DNA of 64,000 bases from Coniferiporia sulphurascens. Its lineage: Eukaryota; Basidiomycota; Agaricomycetes; Hymenochaetales; Hymenochaetaceae. The DNA lies in assembly GCA_002794785.1 (NCBI GenBank), contig NBBA01000015.1:991043-1055042 (forward strand), read 5' to 3'. The notes under the pieces are model-generated. The model was not told the DNA's origin, made no database searches, and saw only the letters and a list, made by a program, of their open reading frames with translations. Numbering within the stretch: position 1 is the first letter of the stretch; the number at the start of each line of letters is the position of its first letter. Made by a program: the position numbers and the translations under genes. Shown here one piece after another: positions 47,966 through 59,155 of the stretch.

Positions 47966-50217
47966 ATGTCAAACTCCTCTCACTCGTTCGCATTCGAGCA
48001 GCCCAGCCCCTCTTCTGCCTTAGCTGGTGACCCATCCTTAAATTCTTCATTTGCTTCACCAAAGGAACTATTAGCAACTGTCTCTTCTCTGTGGACTTTC
48101 CTTTTGTCCTTTTCTGCTGTCCGTGATGGAGCAAAACTCTTTGTCGTCGGCGGTGCCCTTGAATCCGTACGGAGGCTACTCGTCATGGCATGGGCAAGCT
48201 TTGTCGAGTCATTTTTTATAACAGCTGAGTTCGAGGATCGTGATGATACGTTCAGTGAGCAGCTCAGACGATCCCATTATTTGAGGCTCTTATATTACAA
48301 CTATTCCATAATTACAGCTTGGATTATGTTCTGGCTCTCGAAACAACCAAAATGGAGTACGCACAGTCGTATCATTCCTTAGCCGCACTTTCACTTATCG
48401 TGTTTATCGATGGCTCTTTCAATTTCACTCCCACAGGTAGGTCTCGAAACGTGAGGATAAGTACCTCGAAGTATGGTCAAAGTGGAGTATCAGACCAGGT
48501 CCCTGGTGAGGACGACGGAGAAAATGCTGCCTCGTCAACGCGCCGTCTGTCATATACGCCCACTCATGGTAATTTCTAATCTCTCCTCGGTGCTTCGGGG
48601 TATGCTGATGAATTAGACGCCCATCTTACTAAAATTCAGACAAAACGCAGCACATGTGGTACAAGGGATCCTGGATGAGCGTAACTCGCTCCAGAACACA
48701 AGGCGACATGTGGAATAGGAATGGAGATGAGAGACTGACAATAACGTGAGACCCTATTCTTCCATAGCAGGCCCTAATCACATATGCTCAAATATCAACG
48801 ATCAGAATGTTTACCCGCAATCATTCTAAAATCGATTCTCTGCTTTTAGACGCAAAGCGTACATTCAAGAAAGAATCCGAGGGAAGGATCAATATTTTTG
48901 TATCTGACACGTAAGTCTTCGTCCAAGAGGAATGGATACGACCCACTTTATAATCATCGAGCATAGTTATAACGAATGGGTGCTAGCAGGGTCAAGACCT
49001 AAGAGACCTTTATCGAGTGTAGTCATTGATAAAGGCGTGAAAAAACGTCTTCTTGCCGATGCGAAAGATTTTATGGAAAGCGAAAGATGGTACGCTGAGC
49101 GCGGTATCCCTTGGCGTCGTGGTTACCTTCTCCACGGTTCTCCCGGATCTGGGAAGACCAGCCTCAGTGGGTCCATTCGAACCGTTCATTTAGAAAGCTT
49201 CACATACCAGAATTACGGCAAACAGTACACTCGCTTGCGGGCGAACTCGACCTTGACATATATGTAATCTCGCTCTCCAAAAAGAACCTTGACGATTCGA
49301 CCCTCAACGAGCTAATTTCAAAATTGCCATCACGCTCGCTCGCGCTCATGGAGGACATAGACGCCGCCTTCTTCCGTGGAGTTACGCGCGAAGGGGGCGC
49401 GACTGCGACCCTGAATGTACCGGGGCATCCGCCAGACGATTCCGCGCAGGAGCCTCCCGGTCCGTCTGCGGCCCAAAGCTCGGGACCATCGATGAGCAGT
49501 GTCACGCTGAGTGGTCTCCTTGGCGCTATTGACGGTGTTGCTGCGCAAGAGGGAAGGCTGCTCTTCGCGACGACGAACAAATATGCAGCGCTCGACCCTG
49601 CACTCGTACGGCCCGGTCGCCTCGATGTCCACGTCCGATTCGAGAATGCTGGACGAGCTCAAGCAGCGGAACTGTTTCGATGTTTTTTTCCTCCGGCTTC
49701 TGACACCGATGGGGATAATGAAGATGATATGGATGGAACCGGAGAAAATGATGAAGACACGGGATCAGTCGAGGGTTCAACCACGGTCGGATCTTTACCG
49801 GGATCGCCCTCCAAATATTCATCCTCCGACACGGCGGAGGACAATTTGCCGACAGCGCTTTACATGTCTGACCTGGGTTCAGGCTGTCACTATTCAAAAC
49901 TCAGTCGCCGGGAAGTCAGTCGTTTAGCTTCTAAATTCTCTGCACGGATCCCGGAAGGCGAGTTCTCAATGGCGGCAATCCAAGGGTTGTTAATGCAGTA
50001 TAAGACGCGGCCATATACAGTTATCAATGAGGTCGGACCCTGGGTTGCCAACGAACGGCAAAGACGAGCAGAGCAAGGAGGGAGAACATCAGACAGAAGC
50101 GAAGGGGATACCGAGCCGCCACTCGCTACTGACGAATGTTTCCTAGCAGACGACTTGCCACCGGAGGTATTTGTACAGGATCCAAACTGCATCTGGTGGC
50201 CCATGGGGATGATCTAG
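47966..50217 (+). CDS. BCS1-like AAA+ ATPase
   Basis: Predicted membrane-anchored AAA ATPase of the BCS1 family. The founding member sits in the mitochondrial inner membrane and translocates the folded Rieske protein into complex III. Fungi have many paralogues whose substrate is unknown. Seven exons: 47966-48254, 48318-48356, 48437-48568, 48640-48745, 48806-48910, 48967-49166, 49226-50217 (1,863 nt, 620 aa). The N-terminal part has one hydrophobic segment and the BCS1_N pattern (SFFITAEF, WIMFWLSKQPKW). Walker A is GSPGSGKTSL (about 281-290) and Walker B is LALMEDIDAAF (about 329-339). Sensor/arginine region: LLFATTNKYAALDPALVRPGRLDVHVRF. An acidic low-complexity insert (DTDGDNEDDMDG) follows the ATPase core, and the protein ends in an unusual ICIWWP-like tail (PNCIWWPMGMI). 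More likely a diverged paralogue than BCS1 itself. Confidence 0.9.
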
Positions 50218-51157
50218 ACATCAAGTCCTATCATTATATTTCACATTCTCATCATACACCCCATAAACTCTGCGTGCTCCCCAGTGGCTCTACGCACAGG
50301 GATAAAAAATCCCGCAAGATGACATTATTCGCACTTCACAGTGCATAGCGTTTGGCCGTAATCGCAAACGGACGAGCAGGAATTCCCACGAAGGTAGCAA
50401 CAAATGGGCTAAAAAAGTCAGGGAGCATGGGGAGGACAACACCGTGACGTATGGGATACAGGCTAACCCGAAGAAACAACGGTAATACCTCCTCCCCAGT
50501 CAACAAGAGTGGGGGCTCGCCTTATCGTGCATATATATCGGGGAGGTACTTGTGCACCGGATATGTCTGCCACTAAATAGTATCACCGAGGCCCATGACC
50601 AGAGCATAATAATCGATTAAATTTTGAATTTACATCAGCAGCAACTTGAGATGGACACCAGGGTCGTCCCTTGATACCTAAACTGTAGCTATTAGTACTA
50701 CGCTAACCTCTAGTATTCTACGTAACACTCCTTCCTGTCTTGACAAATAGGTGGGGCTTAGAGATTGCGAACGCTGTGAAGGAACGGAATATCCTGATAA
50801 ATCACTCGTTCTTCAATCTGCATTCAAATCAAGTACACCTGATTTGCGGTTCGTTCAGTAAACTACCTCCGCTCAACTTTAATGAGAATTATAACGAAGA
50901 ATCAACTCCGAAGGCCTTTTACGGTGTACCTTCAGATTATAACTATACTGCATTCCACGTCATAGGTTCGAGGTCACATACTCACAATTACTTATGATTT
51001 GAGAGCTTTATGATAAATATAACTTTCTGTGATACGAGAGATGGTCTTCAAGTTTGCGTAATCAAATACATGTATGTGTCTTAGTTTCTGGAGCGGGTAT
51101 TTTTTTAACGACATCTCGTCTTTTAACATTCCAGGGACTTGTGCCGCTGATCTGAGG
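50218..51157. other. AT-rich gene-free stretch
   Basis: About 940 bp downstream of the BCS1-like gene. The + strand frame at 50740-50997 shows no family features. Nothing supported. Confidence 0.4.
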
Positions 51158-52793
51158 CTACGTTACTGTAGGTATTATTGTACCACTACCCGTGACCACC
51201 CCCCTGGCATTCAGGATAATACGCGAACCGATGATAGCCATGGATGAACGTACTACCGGGATGAGAGCCTCAACAAGCCCAGGCCGGCTCTCCTGGAGGA
51301 CGATGGAGATTATAAGGTTGACGACGCTTGTCACTGGTGGAATCTATGGTAAGTCAGGTTACATTTGTCCGTAGACAACGTATAATACCTAATATTATAG
51401 TATAATAAATAACTCCTATAACATAATGCTATGGCGTTAGAATACGAATAATGTAATAATGGCGCTTGCTCACCATCCCTCACCAAAACCGACATCAGCC
51501 GGCTCCGCCCGTAACGAACTGTAGAGACGTGGATATGAAGGGAGTCCGCTTGGCACGAGTAGAACTTAAACCTACTGCTCTGTACTGCCCTGACCAAAGT
51601 CATGATAAATATAACGGTGTCAAATGCCATTAACGCTGCCCATGCCGGGATGGTGACTCTTATAGGAACATGGTTCAGCCCACTTTCGCATCCAAATATT
51701 GGCTGTAACCTGATTAAGGGTAAGAATATTTGAGTCCGGATCTGACACAGCCCTGACACTGAATAAGAACATACCTAGGATTTGGTTTGTCTAAGTGTGT
51801 TCATGCCTCAAGGTTAAGAGAAATTCTGCATAACGATACTGGCAAAAATACAGACAAGCGATAGATTTTGTGGAAAAGACTGTGGAGACGACCATTGTAG
51901 CATCGGATATCTATGAACGTAATGCTTCATTGATCGCGTTTATTTTTCATTAAAACGAAACACGCACCAGAGTAACGAGGGAGAGTAACACGACCACTGT
52001 TCGATTTTTATCCCAAAGTGCGAAAGTTCTAAGCACCAAAACCACTTCGTCAAGCACGATAAGTTATAAACTCTATCTAGAAATGACGGGGAATATAGAC
52101 AAACGTTGTGCAGGAATAGCAAAGAGGAACGTGGACCACCCATCCAAAATTGTTATGGCGACGCAAAACTAGCGAAGTGGATGACATACATCCAAGACCA
52201 CTTAGGAATAGTGTTTGTTAGGTAGCTTAAGTTAGATTTTAGACTCACTTCACCCCCTGCAGTGAGGCCCACCAGATCTTGATCGAAATAGCCATGTAAG
52301 ACTTCAATTATCCGCGAGTTAAGGCGCAAGAAAACTCACATGTAGTCCACACAATACTTATAATAAGAATCGGATATCTTGTTGCGAAGAACAAGGTTTT
52401 TCCCGTAGACCACCTTGCCTTCCAGATAAGTGCGACCTAAGACACGGATGAAAGCTGTAAACTCCGCCAAATATGTGTTATATATTCACCTCTCTGAAAA
52501 AATCGGACGTAAGTATATACAAGCCAAGGCACCCAAAACAGAACTCACTCATCCATAGTGATCAGGGTGTCCCAAGCCAAAGAGACCAAGGAGGCGACTT
52601 ATCCTCAAAGAGTATACTGAGTTTGAATTAAAGGATAATGACAAAAACTTGCCAACCTGCTATGTACTTCACAAAATTATCAAAACATTAGAATAGTACG
52701 AAGAGAAATAAGAATCCTCAGCGACAGACTTACCCTAGACGTCTGCAAGTCGCCTACAGCATGTTGAAGTTCGCTCAGAGAAACTTTGCTCAT
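51158..52793 (-). CDS. DUF6533-like multi-pass membrane protein (intron-rich; integrity uncertain)
   Basis: Minus-strand gene with many small exons. Supported pieces, in order: start exon 52793-52734 (MSKVSLSELQHAVGDLQTSR), 52597-52549 (VASLVSLAWDTLITMDE), 52436-52340 (VALIWKARWSTGKTLFFATRY). Then 52301-52249 (FLHGYFDQDLVGLTAGGE), 52168-52105 (FCVAITILDGWSTFLFAIPAQ) and about 52063-51968 (DEVVLVLRTFALWDKNRTVVV). Next is a segment near 51690-51560 (IPAWAALMAFDTVIFIMTLVR), then GRSRLMSVLVRDG and GVIYYTIIL. The last exon is 51333-51158 (VVNLIISIVLQ, MAIIGSRIILNARG). The WDTLIT...EEV...W...GKTLFFATRY stretch is the DUF6533 signature of basidiomycete membrane proteins. The model needs exons of only 10 and 4 nt near its start, and one junction (about 52104-52064) has no clean acceptor. 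It may be a decaying copy. Confidence 0.6.
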
Positions 52794-54278
52794 TTCTGTG
52801 CATAAACGTTATAAAGATTTTCACTGCAATGCCGGCGATACGCCTTTATACACCAGGCAAGTTGATATGAGATGAGATTAATCTGTACCCATCAGTGCTT
52901 CCTTGGCAATGATAAACAGCCTCAATTGCGTACTCAACTGAGTCTTGCCTACCAACACTTAAAAATTTATGATACAACACTGACTCGGGGTCGTCACCTC
53001 AACGCCAGATCCTCGTTCCTTACGTGTGTGAGATTATCCCACATAAGTATACCGATTACGTGAATCCGACGTAGCCTATCCTAGGAGCATAGTATAGTCT
53101 CCGGGACTGTGGAGAAGCCATTCACGACTGATGGCCTGAAAGTCTTCGGGAAAATAATGCTATATGTAGTTGGTTCGCTATACACTGGGAAGAAGACCGG
53201 TACTTGCTTTAGAATCCGCACGCTTTTATTATAACGGAATATAAGGGTATGAGGCCAATTACTTAAAATTAAGGACGTTACCTGAGGAATCTACTGTCAT
53301 ATCTTGGAAACCATGAGATTTGGTTCAAGGGAAGTTGTAACGCATCCTAATAAGAAAAACCAAGTTGAGTTCGTACTTACTATGTGCATGTTTGGTACTT
53401 CATTTTCGCTTGATAACCAAAGTTCTGGACCTAAGTAAGGATGCGTTGCGTCGGCTTCTACCACAAGTACAGCATACCTCAACCCTTTGGTGTTCTTAAA
53501 CGAGACTTGTGCTCATAACACTACCCTGTACTAGTTCTCCCGCTTGACGGCTGTACATAGGGTAAGGGCTTTTAATAAATCAGTCTTGGATTCAGGTAAT
53601 GATTGACAGTGTGGTAGCAGATTCCGCCAGAGACAATCTTGATGCCCTGAGCAGGAGAGAACACGTATGATGTGTACGGGGGCGCGTCCCACATCTCGAA
53701 AAGAAAGGGTTAAGCAATGTGAGGCAGCTTCATTTTTTGATAGTTTAAGAGTGACACAAATGCTTTGTATGCTTACCATCGAAGAATAGGAAGAAATATA
53801 ATGGATTCCTGTTCCTCCTGTTATGGTCTGTTGTAGTTAAATCACATAAATAATTGCAGCCGTTTACGGAGGCAAGCTGGAATTTAACTCACGAATCACA
53901 GGCTAAAGAATTGTATTCTGATAGTATGGTGCCATTAGTATCTGTGGACCTTAGTTTATCAGTCTTCGAAGATGCGAACAAATTTTCGTGAGCTGAACCC
54001 AGGGCACATCCGGTTCTTGTGATCGACATCATCAATAAATCAGGCCAGAAAGATGGAAGATAAAGAATGGCTTTTCAATAGCGATTCTCGGAGCTCATCG
54101 TGAGAGCAGTGGTTTCAGTATCGCATGGCTCCCAACTGAGCCCGTCATGCTACTGGGATCGCATCCAATGCATAAAAGATCGAAACGATGGGAGGCTATG
54201 GCCATCGCTTCCCCTCACGAAAGAAGTGAGCCCACAACCATTCACGGATTTCGTTTTACGCCCTAGTATTCCAGCATA
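52794..54278. other. AT-rich region with possible exons of an unknown minus-strand gene
   Basis: No gene model could be closed. On the minus strand a start near 54030 (MMSITRTGCALGSAHENLF) with a GTGAGT donor is followed further down by protein-like stretches. These are MWDAPPYTSYVFSPAQGIKI near 53690-53570 and LRYAVLVVEADATHPYLGPE near 53480-53420, the latter ending at a GTAAGT donor. They could be exons of one secreted or enzyme-like protein, but the joints and the family are not recognised. Confidence 0.25.
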
Positions 54279-54902
54279 ATGGTATTCACGATTAAAAGTG
54301 CTGTCATTGTGGCCGCAGCCACTCTCATCGTCAATGCACAATCGGATACGGGCACTCCCGCTGCGCTTCCGACGGACATCGACAATTGTACCATCACTTG
54401 TATCTCTAGTGCCTCTGCTAGTGCCGGCTGTAATGGGATGTGCGTTAAGTTCTTCTATCTTTATTGCTTGTATGGTAGCATGTAACATACCTTATGCAGC
54501 ACCGATACAGCGTGCATCTGCACGTCAGCCGCTTTCCAAAGTGCCGCAATTTCGTGCCTTCAAAGTACCTGCCCTTCTTCCGACCTCGCTCTTGCGCAGG
54601 CGCTACAGACATCAGAGTGTGGCACTCGTGCGTATATATTGCTCCCGTTTTTGGCACACCTTAGTTGCTAACTCTGCTTGCGGGTGCTAGTTTCTGTCAC
54701 AGGAACAGCTAGCGTTGCCTCTAGCTCCGCAACTGTACCTACTGCATCCACAACAGGCTCCCCCACAAGTGGGTCGTCCACCGTCAGTGGCACGACTTCC
54801 CCCAGCAGCGCTGCTACTCCAATAGCCTCCCTCGGCATTAGTGGTGTTCTTAGTGTGATGTTTGGCGTTATTGGAGTTATCTTTGGCACACTCATTGTAT
54901 AA
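54279..54902 (+). CDS. CFEM-domain, GPI-anchored cell-surface protein
   Basis: Predicted secreted and GPI-anchored fungal protein with the eight-cysteine CFEM domain, a fold used for haem/iron capture and for surface or effector roles. Three exons: 54279-54439, 54500-54627, 54691-54902 (501 nt, 166 aa). Signal peptide MVFTIKSAVIVAAATLIVNA. CFEM cysteines lie in DNCTITC, GCNGI, DTACICTS, CLQSTC and SECGT. The Asp in TDTACIC is at the usual haem-ligand position. A Ser/Thr/Gly-rich stalk follows, then a hydrophobic C-terminal segment (ISGVLSVMFGVIGVIFGTLIV) as GPI-attachment signal. It is the last ordinary gene before the chromosome end. Confidence 0.92.
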
Positions 54903-57249
54903 GCAATCAGACTTCAGTTGCAGGAGCCTTATTATAAGAAAGGCACTGTACCTAATGTGGATTGATTTTCCCGCACTTGACTTCGCAGCTGCCAGTGAAC
55001 ACAAACTGTCCGATTGCCAACAAAGCACAAATAAGCCCAACGTCGATTCGTCTCTTTTCATAAGTAATAGCACGCTTAATCTGTCCCCGGCTCCTTCTTT
55101 GAGCCTGGATATTCCTCTTAACATTCCGGCTTGCGACTATGTGAAATATTCGTCTGCGTCTGAAACATTCGACGCAACCCGAACTTGCATGACCCCGCCC
55201 TTTCGGCGTGCAATGGCCCAGTAATGCGACGTCCTGCGCACACTCCCATGGCTTCACTAGACTCGTCTGACCTCGCCAATTCCTTCCAACAAAGTTACTC
55301 AAACATTAAAGGCCTATAAACTATGGAAAGCGGACTAAGCCCTTTGTACTCACCATGGACTTCCCCCTCGGATTCATCGGATCCGTCCCTTGATTAGTTC
55401 AATAACCACCTCCGGCAAGATTGATATACCTGAAGGGAAATATTCCTCAAGGTAAATTCAATCTTATGCAGCGATATTTCTTCCTCAAGCATGCTACCTA
55501 CTCACTTTGAGGAAGGGAAAAGATATTGGCCGCGTGACACTGACTGTACGATTCCGGTCGGCGATGTGATCGGACTAGCGGTCCGCAATGGCACGTGATC
55601 TGCACGTGCGTCCCCCGACCCGAATTCCCGTTCTCACGAAGCGACGAGGAATTCGCATTAAGTTGCGTCGGCCTGGTTGGTTGCTTCGTGCGCATTATCT
55701 CTCTCTGGGAATCGATGTCCCTAGGCTCCATGTGTATCGGTTTGTTGACCCCGCAATGAGTCGCCAGAACAGCCGAAGGTCAACATAGGACCTGGGGACG
55801 CAACTCCTAGCAACTACGGACGACCGAACGGCACTTGTCGCCGAAGCTGCTCCGACTGATAGCCAGGAAAAGACGAGCTTAAAGCTGTCGACGGGGAGCC
55901 GTTATCACCTCAACTTCGATTATACCGTATCTATCATGACACATCTATGTCAGGTACAGTCAGCAATCATACATGGTCGTCGAAATTAAGTCCTATTTAC
56001 GAACGGTGCCTCCGCCGGCGATCAATCCACTCGTCCCTCGAAGAGCGAGAGGGACAAAGAGGCGGGGAACATGTCAAAGGCATGACCTCAATGGCTACTT
56101 ATAGAATTACCGGCTCAATGCAGGAAGAGCATGTCACCTCGTGTTTCCTGGAGTTCACTTGCTCTGTCGTTTGGGGCCGAAGCTTGCAGAAATCGAAACG
56201 GGATCAAAGCATCTTATAGGTCCGTGTTAATTACGTTTGAAAGCATCTCCGTGGTACGGAAATTATAATACAGTACGCCCAGGCAGATTATCGCCGATAG
56301 ACGTCGGCGAAACCGTTTCAGTTGCTAATCTGGGAGACACGTACTGGCGAGGGTCGGACTTTATTTTGCCTCAAATCGCGGAGCTATTCTTAGTTGGTTC
56401 CTTTGGCCCCGACTCTCTTGGACGGCGGAGCGGCGCGTTTATTTCATCTCTGCAAACTGCGGCGTGCTGCCACCTGAAACCTCTGAAGGCGAGAGCGCGG
56501 CAAAGTTGGCATTGCAGACGATTACTGGTTTCGGATGTTCATTACGACCGGCACATGGCGAATTATCAGGCTTCTGCCGCTTGAGGCAATGCACGGGCTA
56601 CGTTCCTCGTTGGCCGCGCCACTTCCTCCGACGGCTCTTTCGGCCCCGGAAGAAGCCCCGACGGGCCACGCCGACTTCGGGTAGATGGAGAGGACATCTG
56701 AAATCTACTCATGGCTGGCCTTCTTCTTCCTGAGTGGTCTCACCCGACTTGCTCTCAAATGATCTTTGACTGGTGCGGCCTTGCGCAAGCCGCTTCTTCT
56801 TGTCAAGGAATGGTGCGGATAATGGCTAGAGGGACGCCGAATTTTGCTGCGCAGACGGCGTCTCTGCTCCTTAAGGCTTTTCGCCGAGCGGCACCCTACT
56901 CGGCGAGGAGGACGAGGGCGTTTCTCTCGCTCTTCACTTGCGAAGGTGTGCTCCTTGTGAGCCTTGAAAGGCTCCCGAAGAGAATAGCCTTGCCTCTCCC
57001 CGATGGTTTCGCTTGTGTTCACAGCAGACGGTATAAATGCATGTTGTGCCATCACCTTTCTACATTCCTACGACCCTTCAGACTCTTTACATGGCTGACC
57101 TGTACCTCCAAGATGCTTCTCTGTCTGCATCAAAGAGTTGACCCGTGCTAAATGTAGGTTTCAAAATGTATTCGTTCATACGATCGAGAGTATGGGTGGT
57201 AAAGCAGGTCATCTGCCTGTATGCAGACACTGTAAGAAGCAGTGCTGCA
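54903..57249. other. Subtelomere-proximal region without supported gene
   Basis: About 2.3 kb of mixed composition. Several short frames on both strands overlap (for example 55588-55788, 56711-57151). None shows family motifs or splice structure I can defend. This is the boundary between gene-bearing DNA and the telomere-anchored elements. Confidence 0.4.
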
Positions 57250-57264
57250 GGGTTAGGGTTAGGG
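57250..57264 (+). repeat. Innermost interstitial telomeric tract
   Basis: Two TTAGGG units (57253-57264) directly before the first non-coding unit. This is the innermost junction of the terminal array and presumably marks an old chromosome end. Confidence 0.8.
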
Positions 57265-57507
57265 TGGGGGAAATCAATACACAAAAATTGCCAAAGGTGA
57301 TTTTGAAGCAGATGTTGGTGAGGACAATAGCTGGAAGCAAAGAACAGTTGTATGGTGTGTACAACCTGAGCTTTTGAACTGAGTTCTCATCAGTGCTTTT
57401 TTGCAGCTCTTTATAGGCGAAGAATCGACTACAAGGACGGCGCCGAAGGCGCCGTACCAGGAGAGTGCAAGAGGCCATTACTAAACACAAGGCCGTCTCC
57501 TTGCACG
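57265..57507 (-). mobile_element. Telomere-anchored unit, copy a (truncated)
   Basis: The first ~240 bp of the ~810-bp unit, from the common left boundary (TGGGGG-AATCAA) to CTCCTTGCACG. It is cut there and joined to TTAGGG repeats. On the sense (minus) strand this is a 5' truncation. It contains a ribozyme-like domain and one covarying hairpin. It is the most diverged copy. Confidence 0.85.
57330..57408 (-). ncRNA. Hammerhead-like ribozyme, copy a
   Basis: CTGATGAG core box on the minus strand (57393-57386), stem II GAAC/GTTC, then CAAAA instead of CGAAA. The stem III hairpin GTTGTA/TACAAC differs from the other copies (GTTGCA/TGCAAC) by a compensated C-G to T-A change. The G12 change and a changed stem I base predict weak or no activity. 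Confidence 0.6.
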
Positions 57508-57526
57508 GTTAGGGTTAGGGTTAGGG
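57508..57526 (+). repeat. Interstitial telomeric tract between copies a and b
   Basis: Three exact TTAGGG units joining the truncated end of copy a to the left boundary of copy b. Confidence 0.92.
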
Positions 57527-58320
57527 TGGGGGGAATCAACACACGAAAAATTGCCGAAGGCGATTTTTAAAGCTAGGTCGGTGAGGACAAGGCTGAAAGC
57601 AAAGAACAGTTGCACGGCGTGTGCAACCTGAGCTTTTGAACTGAGTTCTCATCAGTGCTTTTTTGCAGCTCTTTATAGGTGAAGAATCGACTACAAGGAT
57701 GGCGCCGAAGGCGCCATACCAGGAGAGTGCAGGGGGCCGTTACTAAACACGAGGCCGCTTCCTTGCACGCTATCTGAGTGAAGTATGGTGAAATACTCCG
57801 TTCATATCTATTGATATGGGTCACAAGTTGAGAAGACTGTGGTTCCATCAATTATCCATAGGGGCAAGAAAACGACCTGCTGATGAGGCAGCATTCAGTC
57901 GAGAGACTCCTGTGGCGCGAAGCGCCACAGTTCCTTGCTTCGGTGTTATCATCCACCCACTCCTATTCCTTTGAAGCTACTGCTTATGGCCGCTGGACAG
58001 CGGCCCGAGTAGAGGCAAAACTCACGCACTACCCACCACGAGGACCGACTATATGCCGGTGTTCCCGCGATGGTCATGAGATCACCGCCATTAGGCGGTG
58101 ATGGCCTTCAACAATAAGTCCGATAAAGCACCGGGGACTTAGTCATCTAATTAAGACGCGCACTTCGCCGGCCCTTTCGGACCGGTTACTCTTGTCGAAA
58201 TTATAAGCTTCATCAATACCCAGCCATCGGGTTTATCCAGTTGTTGACATATCAATTGATACGAAAAGACATCCAAAAATAGTTTATAAGCTATTCTTGG
58301 GATACAGTAACCCAGACTGG
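57527..58320 (-). mobile_element. Telomere-anchored unit, copy b
   Basis: Nearly full unit of about 794 bp from the common left boundary (TGGGGGGAATCAACACACG) to CCCAGACTG, ending a little earlier than copies c and d. Non-coding. It contains the ribozyme domain and at least five GC-rich hairpins. The TTAGGG tract continues at its right end. Confidence 0.88.
57592..57670 (-). ncRNA. Hammerhead-like ribozyme, copy b
   Basis: CTGATGAG at 57655-57648, stem II GAAC/GTTC, CAAAA in place of CGAAA. Stem III is GTTGCAC/GTGCAAC and stem I AAAGCA/TGCTTT. Predicted cleavage is between 57602 and 57601. The G12-to-A change should reduce or abolish activity. Confidence 0.65.
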
Positions 58321-58344
58321 TTAGGGTTAGGGTTAGGGTTAGGG
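58321..58344 (+). repeat. Interstitial telomeric tract between copies b and c
   Basis: Four exact TTAGGG units joining copy b to the left boundary of copy c. Confidence 0.92.
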
Positions 58345-59155
58345 TGGGGGGAATCAACACACGAAAAATCGCCGAAGGCGATTTTTGAAGCTAGGTCGGT
58401 GAGGACGAGGCTGAAAGCAAAGAACAGTTGCACGGCGTGTGCAACCTGAGCTTTCGAACTGAGTTCTCATCAGTGCTTTTTTGCAGCTCTTTATAGGCGA
58501 AGAATCGACTACAAGGACGGCGCCGAAGGCGCCGTACCAGGAGAGTGCAAGAGGCCGTTACTAAACACGAGGCCGTCTCCTTGCACGCTATCTGAGTGAA
58601 GAATGGTGAAATTCTCCGTTCATATCTATTGACATGGGTCACGAGTCGAGAAGACTGTGGTTCCGTCAATTATCCATAGGGGCAAGAAAACGACCTGCTG
58701 ATGAGACAGCATTCAGTCGAGAGACTCCTGTGGCGCGAAGCGCCACAGTTCCTTGCTTCGGTGTTATCATCCACCCACTCCTATTCCTTTGAAGCTACTG
58801 CTTATGGCCGCTGGACTGCGGCCTGAGTAGAGGCAAAACTCACGCACTACCCACCGCGAGGACCGACTATATGCCGGTGTTCCCGCGATGGTCATGAGAT
58901 CACCGCCGATAGGCGGTGATGGCCTTCAGCAATAAGTCCGATAAAGCACCGAGGACTAAGTCATCTAATTAAGACGCGCATTTCACCGGCCCTTTCGGGC
59001 CGGCTACTCTCGTCGAAATTATAAGCTTCGTTCTATACCCGGCCATCGGGTTTATCCAATTGCTGACATATCAATGATACGAAAAGACTTCCAAAAATAG
59101 TTTATAAGCTATTCTTGGGATACAGTAACCCAGACTGATAACGGTTAGTCGTCAG
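58345..59155 (-). mobile_element. Telomere-anchored unit, copy c
   Basis: Full unit of about 811 bp from TGGGGGGAATC to GTTAGTCGTCAG. Hairpins are visible at 58367-58389 (GGCGATTTTT arms), at 58518-58536 (GGCGCC arms with GAA loop) and at 58729-58750 (TGTGGCGC arms with GAA loop). Others are at 58807-58824 (GGCCGC arms), 58900-58920 (TCACCGCC arms) and 58986-59003 (CCGGCCC arms). No ORF of interest. It carries the only ribozyme copy with a canonical core. Confidence 0.88.
58410..58489 (-). ncRNA. Hammerhead ribozyme (type I-like), copy c, canonical core
   Basis: On the minus strand: stem I strand AAAGCA, then CTGATGAG (58473-58466), then stem II GAAC-TCA-GTTC, then CGAAA (58456-58452). Stem III follows: AG/CT, an internal loop, CAG/CTG, a bulged G, then TTGCAC/GTGCAA with a five-base loop. 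It closes with CTT and the stem I partner TGCTTT. All conserved hammerhead core bases are present, with a CUU-type cleavage triplet (NUH rule). Predicted cleavage lies between 58420 and 58419. Stem I is extended by GCTG/CAGC beyond a four-base bulge. Hammerheads are established in Penelope-like elements and retrozymes. Confidence 0.82.

Noticed and set aside
56711..57151. 146-codon + strand frame near the subtelomere as a gene
   Set aside because: Overlapped by equally long minus-strand frames; no domain, signal or intron pattern.
57870..57935. A CTGATGAG string on the + strand in copies b, c and d (near 57878, 58697, 63381) as a second hammerhead
   Set aside because: It is followed by GTCGAGA rather than CGAAA, stem I cannot be paired next to the core, and it lies on the strand antisense to the RT. 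The nearby TGTGGCGC hairpin is real, but the core is not.
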